Made by a program: the position numbers and the translations under genes. From the NCBI GenBank assembly GCA_029204225.1, contig CM055094.1, forward strand, positions 64,008,714 through 64,072,713: a stretch of 64,000 nt of DNA. Direction: 5' to 3'. This document shows positions 26,240 through 37,038 of the stretch, one piece after another. This stretch comes from Diphasiastrum complanatum. Its lineage: Eukaryota > Streptophyta > Lycopodiopsida > Lycopodiales > Lycopodiaceae. Below the pieces are notes generated by a model, which was given only the letters and a program-made list of their open reading frames with translations, was not told the DNA's origin and did no database searches. The stretch's first letter is position 1. Every line of letters begins with the position of its first letter.

Positions 26240-26610
26240 ATTATGCTTGCTGAATAGGTGGAACTGGCTGCCAAAACTTATGTAGTCGGCTGCCGTTCAC
26301 TGGAGTATCAAATCGTTTCCCATACAAATGCTCAAGAATTACTACTCCATAATTCAGGATTTCTTTGACTCTAGATGGTCCTTCACTTGTGAACTTTAAT
26401 TTTTCCTTGACCAGCTTGGTGTTGTACATCAGTGCTAGATCTCCTTCTTTCAGGTCCTTTTTTGTGTAATTGACGATCGTGCCATGCCTTTCGACGGGCT
26501 TTCTCTGCTACTAACGCATGAACTGCCATCAATCTTGTCTCACATAATATGTGCAAAGCTTCATGACGCAGTTGTAAAGATTTGTCTTCTTGCAATTGCT
26601 CTGTTGCTAG
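26240..26610 (-). pseudogene. pol: Gypsy D2 integrase C-terminal domain
   Basis: Minus frames read QLRHEALHILCETRLMAVHA, KARRKAWHDRQLHKK and then MYNTKLVKEKLKFTSEGPSR, ending NGSRLHKFWQPVPPIQQA and a stop. They closely match the D1 integrase end (RKAWHD / HDHGLHKKDL, YKTKAIKGKLKFIGEGPY). One frameshift separates the two parts. Upstream, at about 26615, it is joined to an unrelated Copia RT. Confidence 0.85.
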
Positions 26611-26629
26611 TTGTGACCAATAAGAAAAG

Positions 26630-27628
26630 TATTGATCCTTTGAAACTATGCTCGAGCCGATTGCTTCAAGCCATAAAGTATTTTATGGAGTTTACACACA
26701 TGATTGTATTTATCCTCGATAATATAAGCTTTGGGTTGCACCATGTAAATGTCTTCTTCAATAACTCCATTGAGATATGTTGTCTGTACATCCATTTAAT
26801 GTATTTGCAAATCCACTACAGCAGCAAACGATAATAAAAGTCGAATAGAAGAATGTTTGACTATTGGACTGAAAGTCTCGGTGTAATCGACATTGTATAC
26901 CTCAAAAAATTGTCTGGCAACAAGTCGAAATTTTCTTTTGTTGATGCTTCCATCTACTATGTACTTGACTTTGAAAATCCATCTGCAATCAACTACATTT
27001 CTGCTAGCAGGTAATTCGACAATTGTCCATGTCTGGTTCTTGATAAGAGATGAATGCTCTTTATCCATAGCTTCTTTTCAGAGATCGCAATCGGGCTGAC
27101 TGAGTGCCTCTTCGACAGTCGTCGGCTCGTGAACAAGGTAGGCTGCAGACTTGTCGATATATCTGATAGGTGGTCTGCTAGCTCTTGATGATTTTCTGGA
27201 AACTAGAGGAAGTTGATCATTTTCATCATATTGTGGTTGCTGAATTGCAACATCATCATCTTTTGATTCGTCGTTGATATGTTGTTCGTTGAAAGTAGAT
27301 GATCTTGGACCTTCAATGAAAATAGTCAACTGAGAAACTGGGAAGCTCAATATGTCAGGAGAATCTGACAGGTCGGTTACATGGGCACTATCTTTTTCTT
27401 TGAGGTCGATAGATTGATCTTTGATGAAGATGACATCCTAGCTAGTGAATATCTTTGACTCGATGTGATCGAACAACTTGTAGGCTTGATCTGAAGTAGT
27501 GTATCTGATGAAAATACATTTGATCTGGAAGTCGAGCTTCTTCTTGAGATCATGAGGAATCTGTGCATAAGCAGTACATCCAAAAACTTGTAAGTTTGAT
27601 AAAAAAAAGGTTTGGTACCTGTCCAAAC
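26630..27628 (-). pseudogene. pol: Copia pol fragment (integrase end, linker, RT), minus strand
   Basis: From 27628 downward the minus strand reads LQVFGCTAYAQIPHDLKKKL, an acidic linker (NDQLPLVSRKSSRASRPPIR), then KNQTWTIVELPASRNVVDCR, WIFKVKYIVDGSINKRKFRL, the first palm part and LHKILYGLKQSARA near 26660. The RT ends before the YxDD box at the junction with Gypsy D2. Only scattered stops and shifts are present, so it is relatively well kept. The upstream side is cut by the LTR of Copia A2 at 27629. Confidence 0.85.
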
Positions 27629-28503
27629 TGAAGAAACAGAACGTTTCTATTACCAAAGCTTTGCTAGCTTTTAGCCCTCACTCTAATGAAAATGCTTGCG
27701 AACGCGAAAGTCAAAAGACACGAAGTGAAAATGTTCACGAACAGCCTGACATCAGACGACGTGAAAGTCAAAAGACACGAAGCGACATGAAAATTGTTGC
27801 GACGTCTATTTCAACCCTCACACTCCAAAAACAATCAGCAAAATCATGCAAGTACCAAGAAGTATAGATACTGATCTGATATCATGACGGCAGATACACT
27901 CTAAGTCGTGGCTAATCTGCCACTCTTGTAATTTTGTGATTAGTTGTAGATGCTTAATCACTCCAATCTAGAAGTTACATGACGCGACTATATGCCTTCT
28001 GGTTGATGCATGATATAACAAGTCTAATGCTAGTAAGCAAGATAGACAGACAGAATACAGAATAGATGTCCGCTTGTGAGCGAGACAAGTTTTGTATGCA
28101 GGATCCATAGAGATCCAAGAAGTCTGCTAGTAAGCGAGACATTACTCATGGGAGAGCGTCACTTCTCTCAAGCCAACGTGCTATGTGGGTTTGTCATATA
28201 GCGCACGAAAAACAAGAAGATCTATAGATGATATTGTAGCTATTATGCACATATCACTCTTATCTTGTCTAATCTTGAATGAATTGTTGTCCGCTATCGT
28301 TTGTGTATCTCATTCACTCATTTTATTAATTTCGCACACTGGTTGAATTTTGTTGAATGATGTGTTAATCAAAACATAGATCAGCAGTGTCTGTCTACAT
28401 TCTAGAGGACTGTATAAATGATACAGTTAGCAGTGACCAACAATCGTATTTGAAATCCATCCAAATTGTTTCGTGTCCGCAAATGCTCGCACGTCTCGCA
28501 TCA
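27629..28503 (+). repeat. 5' LTR of Copia A2
   Basis: TGAAGAAACAGAACGTTTC to CGCATCA, 875 bp. It is shorter than A1 because the U3 minisatellite units differ in number. Confidence 0.9.
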
Positions 28504-28504
28504 G

Positions 28505-28516
28505 TGGTATCAGAGC
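28505..28516 (+). promoter_or_regulatory. Met-tRNA-type primer-binding site (A2)
   Basis: TGGTATCAGAGC one base after the LTR end. Confidence 0.9.
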
Positions 28517-28589
28517 CTACCTTGTCATAATCTGACATGAGGCCAAGTATTCAAACAAACAACCATCAACAAAACACACTTCAGCAGCA

Positions 28590-29500
28590 ATGGCTTCAAT
28601 CAGCAGCATACAGAGCAAGATCTGTATAGTTCTGGATTCTTCAGGATCTAACTTTCTGGCCTAGAAAGTAAAGACATCATTGATACTAGAGGGTGAAGGT
28701 TTATTCCCCTACGACATCAGACAAAGAGCTACGCAAGTGGAAGGAGAAAAATAATAAGGCAGTAGCCTTGCTATCATCTTCCATCGAAGATAGTCTCACG
28801 CTTGACCTGGCTACACTCTCCAAGGCAAAGGAGATGTGGGATACACTACTCACGAGATTTCAAACAAAATCAAGAAGTCAAATAATGATGCTGGAAGATC
28901 AACTGACGAATCTACAGTGGGACGACAAAGATCTTACTTTTTTTGTAAGGAAGATGAAGGATCTACTTCTGTCACTACAAAACTCTAGAGCAGAGAATGC
29001 AGTGTCAGTTGAGAAGCAGCTCACTTACCTGTTGAGAGCCTTACCCATATCTTTCCAGACAACCAGAATCCTGCTCGCGAAAGATCATACAATGACCCTC
29101 GAAAAGGCAATTGTTGAGATTCGAGAAGAAGTCGAGGCTAGAGAACACCTTGATCACAAGGATGGTTCTGACCAAGCCCTCTACGACAACAAAGAAAAGG
29201 CCAAGAAATAATTTGAGCCTAAGAGGGAGTCAAATTAAAGGCATGATCATGATCAGCAAGCAGAGGAGACCAGCAAAGGCAACTAGAAGAGCAAAGAGGA
29301 GTCAAAACAACAAGGTGGAGAAAAAAATACTTGCGTTAGATGCAGAAGAGATGGGCACACAGTTGATACATGCTGGCTCAATCCAAAGATTGAGTGTATT
29401 CACTGCCACAAGAAGAGTCATGCAGCCATGGATTGTCGCCTGAACCCAAGGAACAAATCAGCACAGAACATATAGGAGAACAACAATAGTTCATTCTATG
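28590..29500 (+). pseudogene. gag: Copia A2 gag with two zinc knuckles
   Basis: The ATG at 28590 opens a gag-like N-terminus with an early TAG. The central part is open at 28693-29211 (172 codons, including MMLEDQLTNLQWDDKDL). After a shift, two CCHC knuckles are readable at 29332-29436: CVRCRRDGHTVDTC and CIHCHKKSHAAMDC. The Gly before His in the second is Ser. Both knuckles keep all four metal ligands. Confidence 0.85.
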
Positions 29501-29539
29501 TCGAGGAGACTGAGAGCTCAAAAATGGGTGAACAGAGAT

Positions 29540-30010
29540 CGAACAAAAATTGTCCGACTGCCTACATTTGTGCAGATCTGTGTGTAGCATCAACGCCTGA
29601 CACACAAGAAGTTATCCTAGATATAGGAGCCACCTCACACTTCATGACATCAAGGCGAATTATATCTGATTTTAGAAGTGCTAATCCTTCAAGATTCATC
29701 ATTCTTGGAGATGTATCCAAACATCAAGTGAACGGTATTGGTTCACCCTGGCTCAACACCAATGGCAGAGACAGATGACTTGAAGATGTTTTGTTCATGC
29801 CTACACTGCAACAAGACTTGTTTTCTGTGGTAAGGATAGCTGATGCAGAGATGCGTGTGACATTTTTCGACGAAGCATGCAATGTTATTGATGCCAGTAC
29901 CAGTACCCTGATCACTCAAGGCAGAAGGAAAAGTAATCTATATCATCTGAAGGTACGCCTGCCTACAGATCAGGTGCATCAAACTCATGATGATTCGCTA
30001 GACACTCTGT
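29540..30010 (+). pseudogene. pol: Copia A2 protease
   Basis: The active site reads VILDIGATSHFMTS (from about 29611): the Ser after the catalytic Asp is Ile. The fold continues with FIILGDVSKHQVNGIGSPWL and, after one stop at 29776, LQQDLFSVVRIADAEMRVTF and SNLYHLKVRLP. Processing of the polyprotein would be abolished. Confidence 0.85.
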
Positions 30011-30015
30011 AGCAC

Positions 30016-31000
30016 ATGAGACTATGCCACATGAACTCAATGGCACTTTACCAAGCAAGCCATCATGGAGCAATAACATGGGTCAACATCTCGAATGCAA
30101 CCAGTTCGACCACCTATGATGCATGTCTGACGAGTAAGATGTCACACACTCCATTTGTCAAAGACTCCTATAGAATGACCAAGATTCTAGAGTTAGTGCA
30201 TTCTGACATTTGTGGACCTTTCAACGTGATCTCAGTAGGAGGTCCAAAATATTATATAACCTTCATTGATGACTATAGCAAATTTGCTAGAGTGTACTTT
30301 ATTCAAAATATATCTAAAGCGCTTGATAAATTTACAGAGTATGTGAATTGGGCTAAGAGATATACAGACAACAAGGTGAAGTAGATTAGAACAGATCGAG
30401 GTGGCGAATACATCTCGAATCGCTTCACCGACTTCTGCAATGACCATGGCATCATTCACAGAAGGACTACAGCCTATATGTCATAGCACAATGGTGTTGT
30501 AGAAAGAAAGAACATGACCCTGATGGAAGCAACCAGATGCATGATGGCCTACTCGAAGGCTCCAAGGGTACTGTGGGCTGAAGCAATAGCTATAGTCGCA
30601 TACATCCAGAACAGAACAGGGAAGTCTGGTGTCCCTCACACGACACCACACGAATTATGGTGGGGTAGAAAGCCCAACTTGTCTCACATCAGAATCTTTG
30701 GTTGTGCAGCTCATGCACATATTCCTGATAAGCTTCGAAAGAAGCTTGATGAGAAAGCTAAACAGGGATTTATGGTAGGTTATGACAACAATTCGTCATA
30801 CTACAGAGTCTACATGCTAGACATGAACACTATGAAGACAGTGAGAGATGTCAGATTTCATGAGAGCAAGACAATGGCCAATGATGATCCTGTCGGCTAT
30901 GAAGTGCTGGAGAGACAGTACTATGATCTGCCACCAGTGATAGAGGGAGCAGAAGACAAACACGAAAACAAATTTTTTTGAGTTGCTTCACATTCGAGTG
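30016..31000 (+). pseudogene. pol: Copia A2 integrase, all DDE residues kept
   Basis: Frames 30016-30384 and 30514-30981 share one reading frame, separated by stops at 30382 and about 30484. They include RLCHMNSMALYQASHHG, VHSDICGPFNV (first Asp, 30205-30207), FIDDYSKFARVYF (second Asp), IRTDRGGEYISNRF and NGVVERKNMTLMEA (Glu). The C-terminal region contains RIFGCAAHAHIPDKLRKKL and YDNNSSYYRVYM. This is the best preserved integrase in the window; only two nonsense codons in one frame interrupt it. Confidence 0.9.
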
Positions 31001-31290
31001 ACGAATCTGAAGACTAAAGATTTGAGAGGCAGCCTTCTGCTACAGCACCTATAAACCAAGATGGTTTCAGACCTGGCAGAGCAGACAAAGGCAAAGGCAT
31101 TGCTATCCTAGTAGGATCTCCTAGAAGGTCGACAAGACCATTAAGAGCGCCAACAAGATATGTGTCAAAAAGCTCTGCTTCTACATCAGAAGAGTTCTGT
31201 GGATTCAGTGGCGAACCATAGACTTTCGAGGAAGCAATTGAATGTCCAGAGAAGGACAAATGGATCCAAGCCATGAACGAAGAGATTTTT
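31001..31290 (+). pseudogene. pol: Copia A2 linker before RT
   Basis: RADKGKGIAILVGSPRRSTR, then EEFCGFSGEP, a stop, and TFEEAIECPEKDKWIQAMNE, the usual sequence just upstream of Copia RT. The reading stops abruptly at about 31290, where inverted leader sequence begins. Confidence 0.8.
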
Positions 31291-31384
31291 CAGACTATGA
31301 TAGAATAATCTACTCTGATACACTGATGAGAATAAGAATAAGAAGCACTGAAAAAAAATCGTGTGTGATATGCTCTGATACCAC
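31291..31384 (-). promoter_or_regulatory. Inverted family A leader with two primer-binding-site-like motifs
   Basis: On the minus strand the LTR end (31385) is followed by TGGTATCAGAGC (31372-31383), about 45 bases, a second TTATTCTCATCA and then TGTATCAGAG (about 31311-31321), then leader sequence. The same duplicated LTR-end arrangement occurs in direct orientation at 39955-40024. Confidence 0.75.
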
Positions 31385-32268
31385 TGATGAGAATCAGAAT
31401 GATGATAAGCAGTCGTGCAGCTTTTGCAAAGCAACCGCGATCCTCTTTCAAGATTCGGATGGAGTTCGGATGCGACCGCTGGACACTGCTAGGTGAATCA
31501 GGGTGAGGAATTCAATTGAACAAAAAACACTCAGACTTACGAACAACAGCATATGCATTTGCATTCGAGATCATACATAACAAAAAAATCATCTATATTG
31601 ATTTTTCCTCTGATTTCTTCAAGCACTGCATGCAAATCCACGTAGTGCGTTGGCGTGAGAGAAACACGGTTCTCTCACGAGCAATCATCTTGCTTTACTA
31701 GCGGACAGTTGGATCTCTATGGATTGCTTACTAGCATCAGACTACTACATTTTACATTGTGTGTATAGTCTGTTCTGATCTATAAGTATAGTTGCTCTAT
31801 GTAGATCTAAGATTAGAGTGATTAAGCATCTACAACTGATTAGGGAATTACAAGAGTGGCAGATTAGCCACGACCTAGGGAGTATCTGCTGACGTCATGC
31901 CATTAGATCAGATTTCGGTACTTCTGGGTACTTGTGCGATCTTTGCTGGTACTCTTTGGAGTGTGAGGGCAAAACGGGTTTCGCGACATTTTTTGTGTCA
32001 CGTCGTTGGTTTCGTCTTCGTCGTTGGTTTCGTTTCCATCATTGGTTTTGTTAAGCTTGTCTGCCTTTCTCTCGTACTGGACCACAAAATATTCTCATTT
32101 GTGAACCTTTCATGTTCGTGAACTGTTCGTCTTCGTCTCCTTTGACTTTCGTGTTCACAAAACTCTTTGTGTTTCGTGTCTCCAGATTTTTGAGTTTGTG
32201 AATGTCTTCGTCAGGTTGAGGGCTGAAAGCTAGCAAGGCTTTGTAAATAGAAATACTTTGTTTCTTCA
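31385..32268 (-). repeat. Copia family A LTR in inverted orientation
   Basis: The reverse complement of an A LTR from TGAAGAAACAAAGTATTTC (32268) to GATTCTCATCA (31385), 884 bp. It includes the cgaaaccaacgacg and gaagacgaacag repeats. It faces the direct LTR at 27629-28503. Confidence 0.9.
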
Positions 32269-34011
32269 ACCTATGCAAGCAACACCACAACACCACTTGT
32301 GGGCAAATGTGAAAATTATACTTCTATGTTTTTTTTATTTCTTTCATCATTGATTACAATTATATCATAACTTAATAAAGTGCTTGGTGAAATCATAAGG
32401 CTATCTATTTCATAGCATTGTTTGATTATTGACATGTGAAAGACCTTAACTCTCTCAAGCATGATTGTGTATGCAATGTGCAGCATAATGTCCATATTGT
32501 TCTCATTAATGAATTTCATAATTTGCAGATGCATGTCCTTATAGTGACAAGTATCATGTTGATTCTTTGATATATGCCAAAAAAAAAAATTCATTTTACA
32601 ATTTGCATGATAGAGCTACTCAATTCTTTCATATCACTTTTTTGTTTAGCAAGAATGTTACTTAGCACTAGCATCATCATGTGCAATATTCACATCCACA
32701 TCCATAGGCCAAGTTAATAATTTTGGAGCCCATGGGCTCTTAGATGTGCTTGTTTCACACTAAGACAAATGTTCAAGGTTGGGTCTCCATTGGCACAAGT
32801 AGCACTCTCATCTTACTTGGTTTTTATCTTACACAGATGAAGTCATGATGATATTTATATATATATAATGTTTTTGAAAATGCAACATATGACAAGAAAA
32901 CTTAAAGCTCCTTGGGCATTTTCAATTGATTTAAAGAGGCATGTTGAATTAAGTGAGGTGTGCATGTCGATTTGAAAAAATAAGTCTTAAATTTAGTCAC
33001 ATCATGTCATACAATTTTTTTTTAATGTTTTTATTAGGGGGATTTCAGACTAGCAACAAGTACCACGCTTCTGTTTTGCCTCAACAACTAAGATGATGGG
33101 CAATCTTCAGTTGCCCCTAACACAACTAAACATGTCAAGCAATGTTTTCAAGTACAAAAAACCACCTTGAGTTGTCCCTGTATGGAAAAGGGCATGTTGA
33201 CAAAATTTTACAGCAAAATGAATTCCAATCAATCGTAAAAGTGATGGAGGATGCACAAATAAAAGATCTAGATCCAAACTATGAGCTAGAATCAAGACTA
33301 GTTACCAAAACTAGCAAATTTGGCATTTAACTCCACATTAGGCACATAGATTTGATCAAATGAACCAAAGCAAAATGCAGCAAGCTTCTCAGACCTGTAA
33401 ACAGGTTCAGTACCTTCCAAACCAAGAAATTAATGCATAAGAACACTCACATCCAATAGCTAGAACTCACCACCAAAAGACAATGATGATAGAAGTGGAA
33501 AAACTTGATTTTTCTTGATATTTGGATGGAAATCCCATCATAAAATTATACTGTTCAAGCTCGGATCTGAGCACATTAGGGCACCTCTGAACTTATCATA
33601 CCCTAACCCTAACATCTACCCTAATAGGTCATTGGATCCAACCTAACTTGGGGTCAAGATCTCAAGATCCAAAAACAATGTAGAACATGCTATTTTTAGA
33701 TCCTAGAATTTCTCTAGTCTATCCATACACAATTTTGCCTCACTTTAAAGATGCTATCACAATGTAATATGAGGAATGAACTCATTGAGAATTTTAATAC
33801 TCCTCCTCACAATTTAGCTTGCTAAGACTATCCTGGATCAATAATAATTATGTGCATAAAAACAACATAATTTACAGGTTCTTGATGTATGTAGTGAGTA
33901 TGATCACTCATTACAATAAGAACATAATTTGAGCTCCAAATTGTCAAATGTAGTGAGAGCTCCATAAAGGTTGTCTTCAAAATCCAAGCTTTGTCTTTTG
34001 TAGGTTGTTGA
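32269..34011. other. Interval without a recognisable gene
   Basis: No frame above about 92 codons and no family motif. A few ccctaac words at 33600 are not a telomere array. A short region near 33790-34010 precedes the family C LTR and may hold its missing start. Confidence 0.5.
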
Positions 34012-34772
34012 ATGATCACCTTCGTGTGGAGCCTGTTCCCATGTGTGAAATTAGTGTACTTATCATGTACCATAATCATATATGTTGTACATATGATTTA
34101 ATTCAAGTTCTAGTGGCTAAAATGGCCAAAAACTAGTTTTCTAGATATATGACACATGGCATCAATCTATTGATTGCATGAGCCAAATACTTTGGTTAGG
34201 TGTCACATCCCATGTGTAGAGGACAGCTCACATGTGTGGAATAAACTGAAGTAGGCAAGTTTTGACTTCTAGAAGATTTCCAAGTTGATCTCCATATAGT
34301 AGGAAATTGGACCACTGAGTGCTCAAAATATAAGGGTTTGTCCAAGTGTCAGTTTTGCATGATGAATCATCATATGACAAAGCACCCTCACACATGTGGG
34401 ATCAGAGGGATGATCGGTACCACGAGCTCCCACTTATTGTATATATAGAGCCACATTTGGCCATAATCAACATGAAACAGCAATCTTGGTTTTGGAGGCA
34501 ATTTTGTGTAATTCTCTCTATTTGTCTACATTTGTTTTGATTGTTTTGAGGTTCTATCATAGTGTACTTGATTTTCAGGTTGAAGTCCGTACTCTGACAG
34601 GTTTTCACACATGTGAAACCAGCAAGTACATTTACCTTCATTAATGATTGTTCTTGTTAGGATTTTATGTCTAGAATTGATCTAGATTGATAGATCAAGT
34701 AAATCTAACATCCAATCCCTCTTGAGGATCAGATTAGGATCCACTCTTGGTCCATATTGTAATTTTTCCACA
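34012..34772 (+). repeat. Copia family C 5' LTR (copy C2), start truncated
   Basis: It aligns with 15293-16125 from the ctgttcccatgtgtgaaat block to the TTCCACA end. About the first 75 bp of the LTR are missing or unrecognisable. Confidence 0.8.
34440..34448 (+). promoter_or_regulatory. TATA box of family C LTR (C2)
   Basis: TATATATAG in the same context as 15772-15780. Confidence 0.6.
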
Positions 34773-34784
34773 TGGTATCAGAGC
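34773..34784 (+). promoter_or_regulatory. Met-tRNA-type primer-binding site (C2)
   Basis: TGGTATCAGAGC, a perfect match, immediately after the LTR. Confidence 0.9.
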
Positions 34785-36270
34785 CAACTACAAGAGGTTT
34801 TATTGAAATTGATAGGGTTGATCCAAATCAAGGCCAAAATTAGCAAGTTTTAGGAAACTAGTCAAATTTTGGGTAGCGAGTTGGATTTGATAGATATTCT
34901 CAAAATTTTTGGACCAGAACTTGTTGTGGGTTGTAGGAACTCTTTTCACACGTGTGAGGCCATACAACTCCAATTTTGGCTAAGAAAATTCAAAATTTTG
35001 TACAATTTGACTCAGACACCCAATTTGAGAGATTTTTAGTGCAAAATCAAGCATTTTTTATAGAGAATCTAATCCCTTGATTAGTTCCTGGATTAGATCA
35101 GCCAAAAGAATTAAAACTGAAGCTTGAATTAAGAGCATTAAATGATTTTCTCTGATTTTTTGAGTGCATGTTGAAGTTGAGAGAGATTTTTCCAAAAATC
35201 ATAGATTAAGGAGTGATATGCAAGGTGAGAGGTTGGAATCCATTGTACCGTCACTCTAGATTTGTTCAACAGTGATAGGGTCAAGTTTAGAAGCATCAAT
35301 TTGATAGAAAACATCTTTGGATCTGACCTCCAAGTGAAACCTTTGAGAGTTTCTTGTGCATATAGAGCATCTATGCAAATCTTTTGTAGAATTTGACATA
35401 GATTGGCTTCAATTGAGAGTTCTACAAAAAAGCTTGAGATCCAAGTCACATAGTTAAACCCTACTCAATTTGTTTGAGTGACTCTAGAAGCTCATTTTGT
35501 GTTGTTATTGTGGAGAATTTGTCTTCTCCTAAGTGATCAAATCTTTCTACGTGGCATTAGCTCTTTGAAGCACAATATCTTAGTGAGAAAAATCACAAGA
35601 TTTTGAATTTCATTCCAAGTCTTAAAAGGTAGAGTAATTGGTGGAATCCAATAGGGGTGATTGAATTCAATTTGTTGAGTAAAAATTGACATAGTATGTA
35701 TGAAACTCAAATTACTTCTATTCAACTTTCTTTGTGAGAGTGTGAGGGTCAATTTATAATCCCATTGGATGTCTAGAATGAGGAGGAGTCCATATTTGAG
35801 TATTCATGCATGGTTGAGATCTTCGTGAATCTCTAGTTGTCTGATTTTTAAGCTTTGTGATCAATTGGTGATATAGTTGTTGTCAAATCAAATCAAATTC
35901 ATTCTAAGTCTCAAGAGTGAGATCATTTGGGTCAAGAGTGAGTCCAAAAGAAGTGATTAAGTTTGATTTTCACGTGTTTGAAGCAAAACCCTTCTTTTGT
36001 TCAAGAATCTCAAGTGTTGAGAGAACTAGTCAAGTGAAAAGGAAAATCTAGGTGTCAAATCTTTTCATATCCATTTCAGCTTTCAAAAGAAAGAGTCATT
36101 GGTATTTGATGAGTCCAATAGGAGAGTGGATCTGATTTCTTTTGTGATATTCAAAGATTGTGTGCTTTTGTCTTAGTGATCAAAGCAAAGTTTCCAAGTG
36201 ACTAGTCATTAGTGTGAAGATTGATTCTTAGGTTTGTGAGCTAGATCTTTTGTAGGTCATTCTAGATTAT
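34785..36270 (+). other. Family C leader (C2), non-coding
   Basis: Aligns with 16139-17307 for about the first 1.1 kb. It is rich in gagagt / caaagaag-type words and short direct repeats. The plus strand has no long frame. Confidence 0.6.
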
Positions 36271-36275
36271 TGAAG

Positions 36276-36990
36276 ATGTTCAAATCTAGTCTCTTGAAAG
36301 TCACAAATTACATTTGTAGAATTATATCACAGGTTTTTATTCACATGGCATCAATAGGTGGCATCCTATTGAAGGAAAGAAAGGATCCTAAGTGCAACCT
36401 TTGTGGCAAGGGAGGATATATTTTCTCAAGATGCTACAAAAAGAAGACCAATCCATCCAAGGAGAACCAAAGCAAGGGGGCCAAGGTGAAAGATGGATCT
36501 TCAAGTTTGAAATGCAAATACAAGAAGGACAAGTCCAAGGAAAGGTGTTTTCTTTGTGGAAAGGTGAATGAGGCTTGGAGTCTCACAAGGACTTGCAAGA
36601 TTTGTCTTCAAGAGTCCATCACAACACATGTCAAATCTTTTGAATTTTTTCATTTGGAAGTGCATTATTTGGTTCAAGATGCAAAAGTAGATCTCACTTT
36701 CATGAAAGTAACTTGGATTTATTTTATGTCCTTGGAGAGTAGTTTTCTTGAACTGTGGACAAGTTCAAACTTATTGTTATTATCCAAGAGAAATCAATAA
36801 AGAATAAGGAGCAATCAGAAAATGAAAATAGTTTCATTTATGCTCTCATGTCAACTTATGACGAACCATTTTGCTTTGAAGAGATTTTTGTATCTCAAAG
36901 GTGGATTAAGGCAATACTAGTTGAGTATGATGCCTTAAAAGATAGCAAAATATGTTTTCCTTGTAAGCTTACATTAGTTATGAATTAAGG
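36276..36990 (+). pseudogene. gag: Copia C2 gag and integrase scraps
   Basis: The open frame 36270-36800 contains CNLCGKGGYIFSRC. This has the CCHC spacing with Tyr in place of His (tat at 36417-36419), a likely C-to-T change. A second Cys pair (RCFLCGKVNEAWSLTRTC) follows. Without a protease, it continues into VTWIYFMSLES and VDKFKLIVIIQEKS, the middle of a Copia integrase core. It then joins DEPFCFEEIFVSQRWIKAIL, the linker before RT. Internal deletions have spliced distant parts together. Confidence 0.7.
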
Positions 36991-37038
36991 AAATGGAAAT
37001 ATCTTCATAATGTAAGATCTTTTGGTTTCAATAAGATC

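Larger units (their letters stand above)
18240..26610 (-). mobile_element. Gypsy family D, minus strand, tandem remains split by a Copia A insertion
   Basis: On the minus strand the order is: integrase C-terminus of one copy (26610-26240), LTR (26230-25440), gag (25404 downward), a Copia A insertion (24231-21155), then RT, RNase H and integrase (21149-18240), then an LTR. So the LTR at 25440-26230 has an integrase end on one side and gag on the other, as expected when two elements share an LTR after unequal recombination. All coding parts are broken. Confidence 0.7.
27629..31295 (+). mobile_element. Copia family A copy A2
   Basis: 5' LTR, primer site, gag, protease and a nearly complete integrase are present in order, then the RT linker to about 31290. 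There the sequence switches into an inverted leader, primer site and LTR of the same family (to 32268). No direct target duplication is seen: CAAAC at left, ACCTA at right. Confidence 0.85.

Noticed and set aside
33590-33635. Telomere-like ccctaaccctaac words
   Set aside because: Only two or three irregular copies, not an array, and not the plant CCCTAAA unit.
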